From an uncultured Eubacterium sp. (GTDB taxonomy: Bacteria; Bacillota; Clostridia; Lachnospirales; Lachnospiraceae), in contig CAJUBQ010000014.1 in NCBI GenBank assembly GCA_910584595.1, forward strand, positions 1-64,000: a DNA stretch of 64,000 bases, written 5' to 3'. The notes below the pieces were generated by a model. It made no database searches. It was not told where the DNA came from and saw nothing but the letters and a program-made list of their open reading frames with translations. The position numbers and the translations under genes are program-made. Within the stretch, counting starts at the first letter, position 1. Every line of letters begins with the position of its first letter. Shown here in pieces: positions 25,265 to 34,038 of this stretch.

Positions 25265-25420
25265 AGGAACTGTAAAGAAATAACTTGCAATATTCCTTGT
25301 TTTTTTCCGATAGCTCCAGCGCAAAATCAGTTACATAGCCCGCTATGCGCCTGATTTTGCGCTGTCACTCTCGAAGAAAAATCCTGCGGACTGTTTGCAA
25401 GTTATTTCTTTACAGTTCCT
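25265..25420. repeat. Palindromic element with 25-bp perfect inverted ends
   Basis: Arms at 25265-25289 and 25396-25420 (AGGAACTGTAAAGAAATAAC and its complement, extended to TTGCA) match over 25 bases. An inner stem, AGCGCAAAATCAG (25318-25330) with CTGATTTTGCGCT (25351-25363), is nested inside. The outer arm recurs at 4259-4289. The size and ends suggest a small non-autonomous mobile element or a REP-like sequence; it may also end the peptide operon. Confidence 0.75.
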
Positions 25421-25429
25421 TAGAGACTT

Positions 25430-25485
25430 AGCGCCGCCCAAAATCAGTTATATAGCCGGCTATGGAACTGATTTTGGGCGGCGCT
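25430..25485. repeat. Perfect 20-bp palindromic hairpin, second copy of the inner stem
   Basis: The arm AGCGCCGCCCAAAATCAGTT (25430-25449) pairs perfectly with 25466-25485. Its loop contains ATAGCCGGCTAT. The core AAAATCAGTTA-ATAGCC-GCTATG-CTGATTTT is shared with the inner hairpin at 25318-25363, so the two are copies of one unit. It can act as a terminator, though only TTTT follows. Confidence 0.8.
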
Positions 25486-25572
25486 TTTGAAGAAAAAATC
25501 TACGTAGGTTTATCATATTTGTCATTATTAAGTATCGTTTGGCTACATTTTTGCACGCCGCAAAAATACCTA

Positions 25573-25601
25573 TTGCAGAATTTGCACTTCTCTTTTATAA
25601 T
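25573..25601 (+). promoter_or_regulatory. Promoter of the xpaC-telA operon
   Basis: TTGCAG (25573-25578) and TATAAT (25596-25601) with a 17-base spacer, 59 bases before the XpaC-like start. Confidence 0.78.
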
Positions 25602-25660
25602 AGTTTGCAGATAACGAATTAACAGATGCATAAAAACAGGCAAAAGGAACAGGTGGCATA

Positions 25661-26986
25661 ATGGATATCAAGGACATATGCAATGCCGGTGGGGATATTC
25701 TGGATGCGGTTGCAGATGCAGTCAACCGGAATGACTATCGCGGTCTGAGCGAAAATGTAACGAATACGGTGAATCGTGTCGTGAGCCAGGTGCGCGAAGA
25801 GGCAGGAAAGGGCGCTTACGGAAATCCGACACATCAGTATGCAAAGACTACTTATACAAGAAAAGGGCAGGCAGATTACGAACGTGCACATAGAAGGGAA
25901 CGCGACAACAAGTATACTTCCATTTATAAAGATCATCCACTATGGACAGACAAAAAGCAGAGCGCTGAGTGGCATCCACAAAATGCTATGCTTCCGGCAG
26001 CTGTAGCAAAGCATCCGACAGGACGGATACTCGGGCCGATCCAGCTGGCGTGGGGAATTTTAGCGACAAGCGGATTTGGAATTACGGCTCTTGTGCTGTT
26101 TATGCTGGCATTTGCGCAGGGGAGTCTTGGATATGTGATATTTTCCGCAGTCTTTGCAGTGCTGACGGCGCTTGGTATTACAGATATCGTGCGAGGCAGC
26201 CGTAAAATCGGTCTGGTGAACCGGTTTTATCATTATGCCAGGTTAATCGGGACCAGAGGTTATATCGCGATTGAAGAGCTGGCAACGCAGACCGGACAGC
26301 GCAAAGATGAAGTGCTTCGTGATTTGCGTAAAATGATGAAAAAGCATATGTTTCCGCAGGGACGTCTGGATCAGAAACAAACGACGTTTATGCTGACACA
26401 GGATGTATACCAGCAGTATTTACAGGCCGAACAGGAGCAGCAGGCCAGAGAACAGGAAGAAAGACGGGCTGCGCAGGCAAGAAGGGAACAGGAGCAGGCA
26501 GCGGCTCGCAGCAGCCGGGCGGACGATGCCTCTCACCGTTATGATGCACAGACGAGAAAGATTTTAGACGACGGCAATGCCTACATTCGTATGGTGCATG
26601 AATGCAATGAGAAAATCCGCGGTGAAGAGATGAGCTATAAGCTGTCCAGACTGGAGTCGATTATGCGGCGCATTTTTGAACAGGTGGAAAAGGTTCCGCA
26701 AAGTGCGGACGATCTGCATAAATTTATGGATTATTATTTGCCTACGACGACGAAGCTGTTAAATGCATATATTGATTTGGACAGGCAGGAGATTGCAGGG
26801 GAAAATATTACAGCGACGAAAAAAGAGATTGAAGATACGCTTGATACGATTAATGTAGCTTTTGAGAAGCTGTTAGATGGTTTGTTTGAAGATACAGCCT
26901 GGGATATTTCTTCGGATATTTCTGTAATGAAGACAATGATGGCACAGGAAGGGCTGACCGGAGAAAAGGATTTCAAGTTATCATAA
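25661..26986 (+). CDS. XpaC-like membrane protein (Halogen_Hydrol family)
   Basis: A 441-residue protein with a polar N-terminus (1-110), two membrane helices near 126-145 and 150-170 (QLAWGILATSGFGI, GYVIFSAVFAVLTALGI), then a winged-helix-like stretch (YIAIEELATQTGQRKDEVLRDL), a Gln/Glu/Arg-rich coiled coil near 255-285, and a helical C-terminal domain as in XpaC. The old name, 5-bromo-4-chloroindolyl phosphate hydrolysis protein, does not prove an enzyme. It pairs with TelA 75 bp downstream, a common arrangement in Firmicutes linked to envelope stress and toxic anion or antimicrobial resistance. AGGTGG precedes the start. Confidence 0.82.
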   Translation: MDIKDICNAGGDILDAVADAVNRNDYRGLSENVTNTVNRVVSQVREEAGKGAYGNPTHQYAKTTYTRKGQADYERAHRRERDNKYTSIYKDHPLWTDKKQSAEWHPQNAMLPAAVAKHPTGRILGPIQLAWGILATSGFGITALVLFMLAFAQGSLGYVIFSAVFAVLTALGITDIVRGSRKIGLVNRFYHYARLIGTRGYIAIEELATQTGQRKDEVLRDLRKMMKKHMFPQGRLDQKQTTFMLTQDVYQQYLQAEQEQQAREQEERRAAQARREQEQAAARSSRADDASHRYDAQTRKILDDGNAYIRMVHECNEKIRGEEMSYKLSRLESIMRRIFEQVEKVPQSADDLHKFMDYYLPTTTKLLNAYIDLDRQEIAGENITATKKEIEDTLDTINVAFEKLLDGLFEDTAWDISSDISVMKTMMAQEGLTGEKDFKLS

Positions 26987-27003
26987 ATTTTGCATGTATG
27001 TTT

Positions 27004-27044
27004 GATATTAGTTTTGTGATATTAGTTTTGTTATATTAGTTCTA
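27004..27044 (+). repeat. 14-bp tandem repeats between xpaC and telA
   Basis: GATATTAGTTTTGT occurs twice in a row (27004-27017, 27018-27031), then a diverged third unit TATATTAGTTCTA. It lies just before the AGGAGG site of telA. It may arise by slippage and could tune the spacing or structure of the telA leader. Confidence 0.8.
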
Positions 27045-27061
27045 CTACAGGAGGAAAAAAA

Positions 27062-28207
27062 TTGACAGACCAGTTTGAAGATTTTAAAGCAAAAGCGCCG
27101 ACACTAGTATTTGATGCAGCGCCGAAAGAAGAAGCAAAAACGCCGGCGCCGGAGCCGGAAAAAAAGGAGATTTTAAACGATTCCATGCTGACGCAGGAGG
27201 AACGCCAGCAGGTGGATGCATTTGCGGAGCAGATTGACTTGCGTAATTCGGGCGCCGTCCTTCATTATGGCGTAGGAACACAAAAAAAGCTGGCGGATTT
27301 TTCAGAACGCGCACTGAATAATGTCCGTACAAAGGATATGGGTGAAGTCGGAAATATGATTGCTTCACTTGTAACGGAGTTAAGAAGCTTTGACGCAGAG
27401 GAAGAGTCCAAAGGTTTTCTTGGCTTTTTAAAAAAAGGCGAAAATAAAGTTTCTATGATGAAGGCAAAGTATAATAAGGTAGAGACGAATGTGAATCAGA
27501 TTGTAAAAGTTCTGGAAAACCATCAGATTCAGCTGATGAAGGACATTGATGTGTTAGACCGCATGTACGAGATGAATCTGATGTATTTTAAGGAGCTTAC
27601 GATGTATATACTTGCCGGGAAGAAAAAATTGCAGCAGGTGCGTACGACAGAGCTTCCTGCGCTGCAGCAAAAGGCACAGAGCAGCGGCTTGCCGGAAGAT
27701 GCGCAGGCGGCAAGAGATCTGGCAGATTTGTGTGAACGGTTTGAGAAAAAGTTATATGATCTGGAGCTTACACGTACGGTTTCCGTTCAGACGGCTCCGC
27801 AGATACGTATGGTGCAGAATGCAGATACGCTGATGGCGGAAAAAATCCAGTCTACAATTGTGAATACGATTCCTTTATGGAAGAGTCAGATGGTGATTGC
27901 CATCGGAGTGGAACATTCCGCACAGGCAGCGAGAGCCCAGCGGGAAGTGACGGATATGACGAATGCATTGCTGAGAAAAAATGCGGATGCGTTAAAAATG
28001 GCGACGATTGAAAGCGCAAAAGAGTCAGAGCGTGGAATTGTAGATTTAGAGACGTTAAAACATACAAATGAAACACTGATTACGACATTGGATGAGGTTA
28101 TGAAGATTCAGAGCGAAGGCCGTGAAAAGCGCAGGGCGGCGGAGGCAGAGCTTACAGATATGGAGAATCAGCTGAAACATAAAATGCTTGAGATTTCACG
28201 GATGTAA
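27062..28207 (+). CDS. TelA-family toxic anion resistance protein
   Basis: A 381-residue, largely helical cytosolic protein of the TelA (KlaA/TelA) family. Family patterns include NIGxM-like GEVGNMIASLVTELRSF near 95, KYNKVETNVNQIVKVLE near 135 and the C-terminal ETLITTLDEVMKIQSEGREKR. The start is TTG at 27062, directly supported by AGGAGG at 27051-27056. Members are tied to tellurite or bacteriocin tolerance and partner with XpaC, but the biochemical role is not settled. Confidence 0.9.
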   Translation: MTDQFEDFKAKAPTLVFDAAPKEEAKTPAPEPEKKEILNDSMLTQEERQQVDAFAEQIDLRNSGAVLHYGVGTQKKLADFSERALNNVRTKDMGEVGNMIASLVTELRSFDAEEESKGFLGFLKKGENKVSMMKAKYNKVETNVNQIVKVLENHQIQLMKDIDVLDRMYEMNLMYFKELTMYILAGKKKLQQVRTTELPALQQKAQSSGLPEDAQAARDLADLCERFEKKLYDLELTRTVSVQTAPQIRMVQNADTLMAEKIQSTIVNTIPLWKSQMVIAIGVEHSAQAARAQREVTDMTNALLRKNADALKMATIESAKESERGIVDLETLKHTNETLITTLDEVMKIQSEGREKRRAAEAELTDMENQLKHKMLEISRM

Positions 28208-28213
28208 AAAGTG

Positions 28214-28249
28214 CAGGAACCGCAAATAATCATTTGTTTACGGTTCCTG
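28214..28249 (+). terminator. Hairpin after telA
   Basis: CAGGAACCG (28214-28222) pairs with CGGTTCCTG (28241-28249) around an AT-rich loop, seven bases after the telA stop. There is no U-run, so it may be a weak terminator before the HAD gene. The AGGAAC...GTTCCT ends echo the elements at 4259 and 25265. Confidence 0.5.
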
Positions 28250-28273
28250 GGAACAGGTGGAAAGTTAACAGAG

Positions 28274-29056
28274 ATGAAAAAAGCGGTTTTTTTTGATATT
28301 GACGGAACGATATTGGATCATAATAATTTTATACCACAAAGTACGATAACAGGGATTCATAAGCTTCAGGAAAAAGGGAATTTTGCGTTTTTGTGTACCG
28401 GCAGAAGTCGTGCATATGTAAGAAATCCTGCGATTTTGGACATTGGTTTTGACGGGATTGTCAGTGGTTGTGGGACAATGATCGAATTTCACGATGAAGT
28501 TGTCTTTTATAAAAGATTGGATCATCCTTTAGTAAAACGTACGGTTGATTTTTTAAAGGAACACCATGCTGAGGTAATTATGGAAGGGCGATATAAACTG
28601 TATGTAGATGCAGAGGATTTTCATGGAGACAGATATATTGAAAGGCTGAGAAAAGAAATCGGCAGTGATCTGGCGCCTATTACAGGCAATGAAAAAGACT
28701 GGGAAGTGAGCAAGTTTTCCTGTGCGACAGAGCATACGGATATGGAGATTTTAAAACAATACCTGACACCCGATTATGAGCTGTTAATCCATGACATTCC
28801 GGTGATGGAAATTGTTCCAAAGGGCTGTTCCAAAGGGACAGGTATTTTAAAAGTATGTGAGAAGCTGGGCATTTCCCCGGCAGATACCTATGCATTTGGA
28901 GACAGCGCCAATGACCTGCCGATGTTTGAGGCGGCAGGATGCAGTATCGCAATGGGGAACGCGAGTGATCTGGCGAAAAAGAAAGCTGCTTATGTAACGG
29001 ATGATTTGCGGGATCATGGCATTTATCATGCGTTGGAGCATTTTGAATTACTTTAA
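28274..29056 (+). CDS. HAD-superfamily phosphatase (Cof type)
   Basis: A 260-residue hydrolase with motif I FFDIDGTIL at 6-14 (nucleophile and acid Asp), motif II CTGRSR, a lysine in GCSKGTG, and motif IV FGDSANDLPMFEAA. The cap domain sits between motifs II and III as in Cof-type members, which remove phosphate from sugar phosphates, nucleotides or cofactors. Substrate not predictable. ATG at 28274 is chosen because the protein then starts at the conserved KKAVFFDIDG; an upstream extension to 28211 overlaps the hairpin. Confidence 0.88.
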   Translation: MKKAVFFDIDGTILDHNNFIPQSTITGIHKLQEKGNFAFLCTGRSRAYVRNPAILDIGFDGIVSGCGTMIEFHDEVVFYKRLDHPLVKRTVDFLKEHHAEVIMEGRYKLYVDAEDFHGDRYIERLRKEIGSDLAPITGNEKDWEVSKFSCATEHTDMEILKQYLTPDYELLIHDIPVMEIVPKGCSKGTGILKVCEKLGISPADTYAFGDSANDLPMFEAAGCSIAMGNASDLAKKKAAYVTDDLRDHGIYHALEHFELL

Positions 29057-29083
29057 GTTGGGAATTGATTGGAGTACAAAATT

Positions 29084-30439
29084 ATGAAGATCATTATTGT
29101 AGGCTGCGGTAATGTAGGCGCTGCGCTTGCAGAACAGCTAAGCTCAGAAGGGCATGATATTACAGTTATTGATACAAGAGGACAGCTTGTAGAAAGTGTT
29201 TCCGTTTCCTGCGACGCACTTGGAATTGTCGGAAACGGCGCCAGTTTTCAGATTCAGTCAGAAGCCGGCGTAGATCAGGCAGATCTGATCGTAGCCGTAA
29301 CAGGGTCCGATGAACTGAATCTGCTGTGCTGTCTGATTGCCAAAAAGTCTGGCGGATGCAATACGATCGCGCGGGTGAGCAATCCGGTATACAGTGAGGA
29401 AATTGCCTTTATTAAAGAAAAGCTTGGACTTTCCATGATTATCAATCCGCAGTTAGCAGCGGCCAGAGAAATGGCACGAACATTAAAATTTCCGTTTGCA
29501 CAGAAAGTAGACACGTTTGCAAAAAGCCGTGTGGAGCTGGTTGTTTATCGGATTGAGGAGAACAGTCCTTTGTGTGGGATGATGCTGAAAGAACTGCCCG
29601 GAAAGCTTCGGTGTGATGTGCTGATTCCGATTGTGGAGCGCGGGGAGCAGGTGATTATACCGGATGGTAACTTTCAGATGCAGGCAAAAGATGATATTAC
29701 GATTGTAAGCACACAGCTGAAAATGATGGAGTTTTTTAAAAAACTGGGCAAGCAGACGGCTGCGGCCAGAGACGCTATGATTATTGGCGGCGGGAGAACT
29801 TCGATATATCTGGCGAAACAGCTGTTGCAGATGGGGCTGAAAGTAAAGATTATTGAACGGGACAGCAGCCGGTGTGAGTTTCTGAATGAAATGCTGCCAA
29901 AAGCAATGATTATATGCGGAGACGCTACGGAAAAAGATGTATTATTAGAAGAAGGGCTTCTGGAGACGGAAACGTTTGTTGCAAATACAAATTTTGACGA
30001 AGAAAATATTATGCTGACGTTATTTGCAAAAAGCCTTTCCAAAGCAAAACTGATTACGAGAGTGCACAGAGTTTCTTATGATGATATTATTGAAAAACTG
30101 GAGCTTGGCAGTATTATCTATCCAAAATATATTACGGCTGTAAATATTATCCAGTATGTACGGGCGATGAAAAATTCGTTAGGCAGCAATATCGAGACGA
30201 TGTATCGTTTAAATGATAACCGGGTAGAGGCGTTGGAGTTTGTCATTAATGAGCAGTCTCCGATTGTCGGAATTCCTCTGGCGGATTTAAATTTAAAGAA
30301 AAATATGATTATCGGATGCATTACGCATAAAGGCAAGACGACGATTGCAAAAGGCCAGTCGGTCATTCGGGTGGGGGATACCGTAATATTGATAACTACA
30401 CAGACCGGACTGCATGATATCCGAGATGCGCTGAAATAA
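29084..30439 (+). CDS. trkA: Trk potassium uptake regulator TrkA (double RCK)
   Basis: A 451-residue peripheral protein with two RCK units. The first Rossmann motif is IVGCGNVGAALAEQL near 4-18 with acidic Asp in VIDTRG; the second begins IIGGGRTSIYLAKQL near 233 with IIERDSS. TrkA-C domains follow each (near 140-220 and 370-450). It gates TrkH, encoded 20 bp downstream. ATG at 29084 is preferred, with TTGGAG nine bases before; a TTG at 29069 is in frame. It is distinct from the single-RCK KtrA at 4369. Confidence 0.94.
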   Translation: MKIIIVGCGNVGAALAEQLSSEGHDITVIDTRGQLVESVSVSCDALGIVGNGASFQIQSEAGVDQADLIVAVTGSDELNLLCCLIAKKSGGCNTIARVSNPVYSEEIAFIKEKLGLSMIINPQLAAAREMARTLKFPFAQKVDTFAKSRVELVVYRIEENSPLCGMMLKELPGKLRCDVLIPIVERGEQVIIPDGNFQMQAKDDITIVSTQLKMMEFFKKLGKQTAAARDAMIIGGGRTSIYLAKQLLQMGLKVKIIERDSSRCEFLNEMLPKAMIICGDATEKDVLLEEGLLETETFVANTNFDEENIMLTLFAKSLSKAKLITRVHRVSYDDIIEKLELGSIIYPKYITAVNIIQYVRAMKNSLGSNIETMYRLNDNRVEALEFVINEQSPIVGIPLADLNLKKNMIIGCITHKGKTTIAKGQSVIRVGDTVILITTQTGLHDIRDALK

Positions 30440-30459
30440 AGTTCATTAGGAGGATGGTC

Positions 30460-31947
30460 ATGAATTTTTCAGTGATTCAATACATACTGGGAACTGTCTT
30501 ATGCTGCGGAGGAGTTTTTTTGCTTGCTCCGACGGCAGTGGCGGTATTTTATGCAGAACAGGCGGGAATTTATTATATTCTGACAGCAGTTCTTTGTTTT
30601 GCTGTCGGTCTGCTGCTGCGCCTTAGGCATTTGAAAAGCAGGGTATTTTATTCCAGAGAGGGATTTGTAGCAGTTACCTTTAGCTGGATTGTGTTAAGTA
30701 TGGCGGGAGCTGCGCCAATGTATCTGACTGGAGAATACGCTTCGTATATTGATGCATTGTTCGATACAATATCCGGATTTACGACAACAGGCGCAAGCGT
30801 GCTGTCTTCAGTAGAAGAGCTGTCACGTGCGACTGCATTTTGGCGCTGTTTTACGCATTGGAGCGGAGGCATGGGTGTGCTTGTGTTTCTTATGGCAGTT
30901 CTTCCGCTTTCCGGCAGTTCTAATATGCATCTGATGCGTGCGGAAAGTCCGGGGCCTTCGGTCGGTAAGCTCGTGCCAAAAGTAAGGCAGACTGCGCTTA
31001 TTTTGTACAAAATATATCTTGTCATTACAATACTGCAGGTGGTATTGTTAATGCTGGCAGGTTTATCATTATATGAGGCGCTTACGTTGTCATTTTCAAC
31101 AGTTGGAACAGGCGGCTTTGCGCTGCTGAATTCGAGTATTGCTTCTTACAGCTGGGCAGTACAGGTCATTATTATTGTGTTTATGATCTTATGTGCACTG
31201 AACTTTAATACCTATTACCTGCTGTTAATCCGCAGGCCGAAAGAAGCGTTTTTGCAAAATTCGGAAGTAAAGTGGTTTTTGGTCATTGTATTTGCATCTG
31301 CAGCGGTGATCGCGTTAAATATTTGTGATGGATTTCACAGTCTGCCGCAAGCTTTCCATACGGCATTGTTTCAGGTAGCTACTTTGGTAAGCAGTACAGG
31401 GTTTGCAACGGCAGATTTTAATCTTTGGCCGGAATTGTCCAGGACGATTCTTGTCCTTTTGATGTTTATGGGAGCCTGTGCGGGCAGTACCGGGGGCGGT
31501 TTTAAAGTATCCAGGCTGATGATTGTCGCGCGGGCGGCAAAAAATGAGATGTTAAATATGATGCATCCTAGAAGTGTGCAGCAGGTACATATGAACGGCA
31601 GAAGGGTGCCGGATAACGTCGTAAAGACAGCGTTGTGCTATATGACCGTGTATGTATTTATCGTACTTGGATCTGTGCTGCTTGTCAGTATCGATAACTT
31701 TGATATGACAACAAATTTTACGGCGGTACTGGCTACGATGAATAATATCGGCCCGGGACTTGGAGCAGTAGGACCTACCGGCAATTTTGGCGGATTCAGC
31801 GTGTTTTCTAAATTGATACTGATGTTCGATATGCTGGTCGGGCGCCTGGAGCTGTTTCCGGTACTCGTATTGTTTGCGCCGGGAATGTGGCGTCTTCCGG
31901 CCAGACGCAGCAGGAAAGAGTTTCATAAGATGGATGAGTTAGATTAA
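30460..31947 (+). CDS. trkH: Trk potassium channel subunit TrkH
   Basis: A 495-residue membrane protein of the TrkH/KtrB family. Selectivity-loop glycines are visible in TISGFTTTGASVL, FSTVGTGGFALL, SSTGFATADF and NNIGPGLGAVGP. It is longer at the N-terminus than the KtrB at 5098, fitting TrkH. ATG at 30460 lies six bases after AGGAGG; the ATG at 30454 abuts that site. It forms an operon with trkA. Confidence 0.93.
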   Translation: MNFSVIQYILGTVLCCGGVFLLAPTAVAVFYAEQAGIYYILTAVLCFAVGLLLRLRHLKSRVFYSREGFVAVTFSWIVLSMAGAAPMYLTGEYASYIDALFDTISGFTTTGASVLSSVEELSRATAFWRCFTHWSGGMGVLVFLMAVLPLSGSSNMHLMRAESPGPSVGKLVPKVRQTALILYKIYLVITILQVVLLMLAGLSLYEALTLSFSTVGTGGFALLNSSIASYSWAVQVIIIVFMILCALNFNTYYLLLIRRPKEAFLQNSEVKWFLVIVFASAAVIALNICDGFHSLPQAFHTALFQVATLVSSTGFATADFNLWPELSRTILVLLMFMGACAGSTGGGFKVSRLMIVARAAKNEMLNMMHPRSVQQVHMNGRRVPDNVVKTALCYMTVYVFIVLGSVLLVSIDNFDMTTNFTAVLATMNNIGPGLGAVGPTGNFGGFSVFSKLILMFDMLVGRLELFPVLVLFAPGMWRLPARRSRKEFHKMDELD

Positions 31948-31952
31948 AAGAA

Positions 31953-31977
31953 TGGCTGTCTGTTTAGACAGTCATTA
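31953..31977 (+). promoter_or_regulatory. Small hairpin after trkH
   Basis: AATGGCTGTCT pairs with AGACAGTCATT (one mismatch) around GTTT, shortly after the trkH stop. No U-run follows; it may be a weak terminator or a stability element between trkH and the EAL gene. Confidence 0.4.
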
Positions 31978-31998
31978 GCGGTTTATAGGGAGGCTGGC

Positions 31999-34011
31999 AT
32001 GGGCAGGCAGAACAAACAAAAAATGAAGAAATGCTATAAAAAAAGTATTTGGCCTTCTGCTTTATTATTTATTATATTTCTGGGAAGCTGCGTAGGATTG
32101 GTAATTTTATTTGTAACCGCTTTTCAGGGATTTTTGATCGATGAAAAGATTGCGGATATTCAGGAAGATGCTGCGAATCTGGGACGGATGATTGAGTTTC
32201 GGATGCAAAAAAACAATCTGTCTGACGCAGTATCTTCTTTGGAAGAATATATGCAGGAAGAGAACGACGTTTGTATCACAGATGAAAACTATCAGATTTT
32301 GCGGTCTTTTCGAAATCATGTACCGGATTTTAAACGTGTGGAGAATATAACGATATTTGAATCTTATCGGGTTGTACCGGAGCTTGATCCAACACAGGCA
32401 AATGGGGAACAGAAGCTTTTGATTACATATCGGGAGCTTTTAAAGCGCAGTTTGAATGCACTGGAACACAGCAATTTTGAAGATCCTCGTTGGCTGGAGG
32501 AACCGCTGTTTCATACCAATTACTGGGTGGAAGTTCCGATCCGTTTGCCGGGGTATCGCTTATACTATAGAGATTCTGTTACGATTTTTCAAAAAAATGT
32601 GTTTTATATGAATGTGGCGATTCTGGTAGAATTATTGCTTTTGGCGATTCCGACGCTGCTGCTGTTTATGAATGTCGTATCATCTGTTGCGATGCAAAAA
32701 CGTATGGTCCATCTGCTGTATCAGGATCCGGTAACCGGAGGGAAAAACTGGAGCTATTTTCTGGAGCGCAGCAAAAAGATACTTTGCCAGTTGTGGAATA
32801 CGAAACATACCTATGCGATCGTCAATCTTCATATGATTCGTTATCAGGATTATTGTGCCTGCTATGGGAGTAAAGAAGGCGAAGAGCTGCTAAAAAAGAT
32901 TGATGGATTTTTAAAGATCAGCATCGGTAGAGGAGAGACATTTGCCAGATTCGCAAAAGCAGATTTTGGGCTTTTGCTGCGCTGCGCTTCACCGCAGCAG
33001 TGTGAAAAGCGTTTAAAGAAAATGCTGGTGGAGCTGACCGGAGTGAAAAAAGATAAAATGATGTCCTTTTGTGCAGGCATTTATTTGCTGCGTCCGGCAG
33101 CCAACTGGAAACGTATGCAGCGCAGACAGATTGATATTGACCAAATCTATCATTTTGCCAGTGCGGCAAGAGGAACGATGCGTGGAAAAGAAGGAGAATA
33201 TATTAAAATATTCGATCAGCAGATTTTGCAGGAACAGATTTGGAAAAATAAAGTGGAAGAAACAATGGAAGCGGCATTGTTAAACGAAGAATTCCAGCTG
33301 TATCTGCAGCCGAAATATCATCCTGTGACAGAAAAGATCGTAGGTGCGGAGGCGCTTGTGCGCTGGATATCGCCTACGGACGGAATGATACCGCCAAACC
33401 GTTTTATTCCAATATTTGAAGAAAACGGCTTTATTACAAAGCTTGATGATTATATGATACTGGCAGTTGCAAAGCTGCAGTCTGAATGGAAAATACAAGG
33501 CCGCAGGCAGGTGCCGATATCCGTGAACATTTCTCGCGTGAATTTTGTAAAAGAAGATTTGGCGGAACATATTTGTCATTTGGTAGACAGCTATGGAGCG
33601 GATCATGCAGCGATTGAACTGGAACTGACGGAAAGCGCGTTTTTTGGAAATAAAGATCTTTTGCAGAAAATATTAAAAGAGCTGAAAATGTATGGGTTTC
33701 ATATATCGATGGATGATTTTGGAGCGGGATATTCGTCGTTAAATTCCTTAAAAGATCTTCCGATAGATGTGCTGAAATTAGATATGGACTTTTTCCGGGG
33801 AGACGGTGCAAAGCAGCGTGGGGAGATTGTAGTAAAGGAAACGATTCGCCTTGCAAAAGCTTTGCATATGAAAATCGTAGCTGAGGGCATTGAAAGAAAA
33901 GAACAAGTGGAGTTTTTAGCTGAGCAGGGCTGTGATATGATCCAGGGGTTTTATTTTGCAAAACCAATGCCGATAGAAGAATTTAACGAAAGAGTGGAAC
34001 GTGAACTCTGA
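31999..34011 (+). CDS. Membrane EAL phosphodiesterase with degenerate GGDEF domain
   Basis: A 670-residue protein. Two membrane helices (about 17-40 and 200-222) enclose an extracellular sensor. A GGDEF-like domain follows (~245-405), but the signature place reads AKADF near 318-322, so cyclase activity is unlikely. The EAL domain (~425-665) has GAEALVRW, NISRVNF, ELTESAFF, DDFGAGYSSL, LKLD and AEGIE, all needed for c-di-GMP hydrolysis. It should lower c-di-GMP in response to an outside signal. It is followed 27 bp later by a hybrid kinase. Confidence 0.9.
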   Translation: MGRQNKQKMKKCYKKSIWPSALLFIIFLGSCVGLVILFVTAFQGFLIDEKIADIQEDAANLGRMIEFRMQKNNLSDAVSSLEEYMQEENDVCITDENYQILRSFRNHVPDFKRVENITIFESYRVVPELDPTQANGEQKLLITYRELLKRSLNALEHSNFEDPRWLEEPLFHTNYWVEVPIRLPGYRLYYRDSVTIFQKNVFYMNVAILVELLLLAIPTLLLFMNVVSSVAMQKRMVHLLYQDPVTGGKNWSYFLERSKKILCQLWNTKHTYAIVNLHMIRYQDYCACYGSKEGEELLKKIDGFLKISIGRGETFARFAKADFGLLLRCASPQQCEKRLKKMLVELTGVKKDKMMSFCAGIYLLRPAANWKRMQRRQIDIDQIYHFASAARGTMRGKEGEYIKIFDQQILQEQIWKNKVEETMEAALLNEEFQLYLQPKYHPVTEKIVGAEALVRWISPTDGMIPPNRFIPIFEENGFITKLDDYMILAVAKLQSEWKIQGRRQVPISVNISRVNFVKEDLAEHICHLVDSYGADHAAIELELTESAFFGNKDLLQKILKELKMYGFHISMDDFGAGYSSLNSLKDLPIDVLKLDMDFFRGDGAKQRGEIVVKETIRLAKALHMKIVAEGIERKEQVEFLAEQGCDMIQGFYFAKPMPIEEFNERVEREL

Positions 34012-34038
34012 CAGAACTTTATGCAAAAGGGGAAGATT

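Noticed and set aside
25265..25485. Insertion sequence with transposase
   Set aside because: Inverted ends are present but the element is about 160 bases and has no coding capacity; called as a palindromic repeat only.
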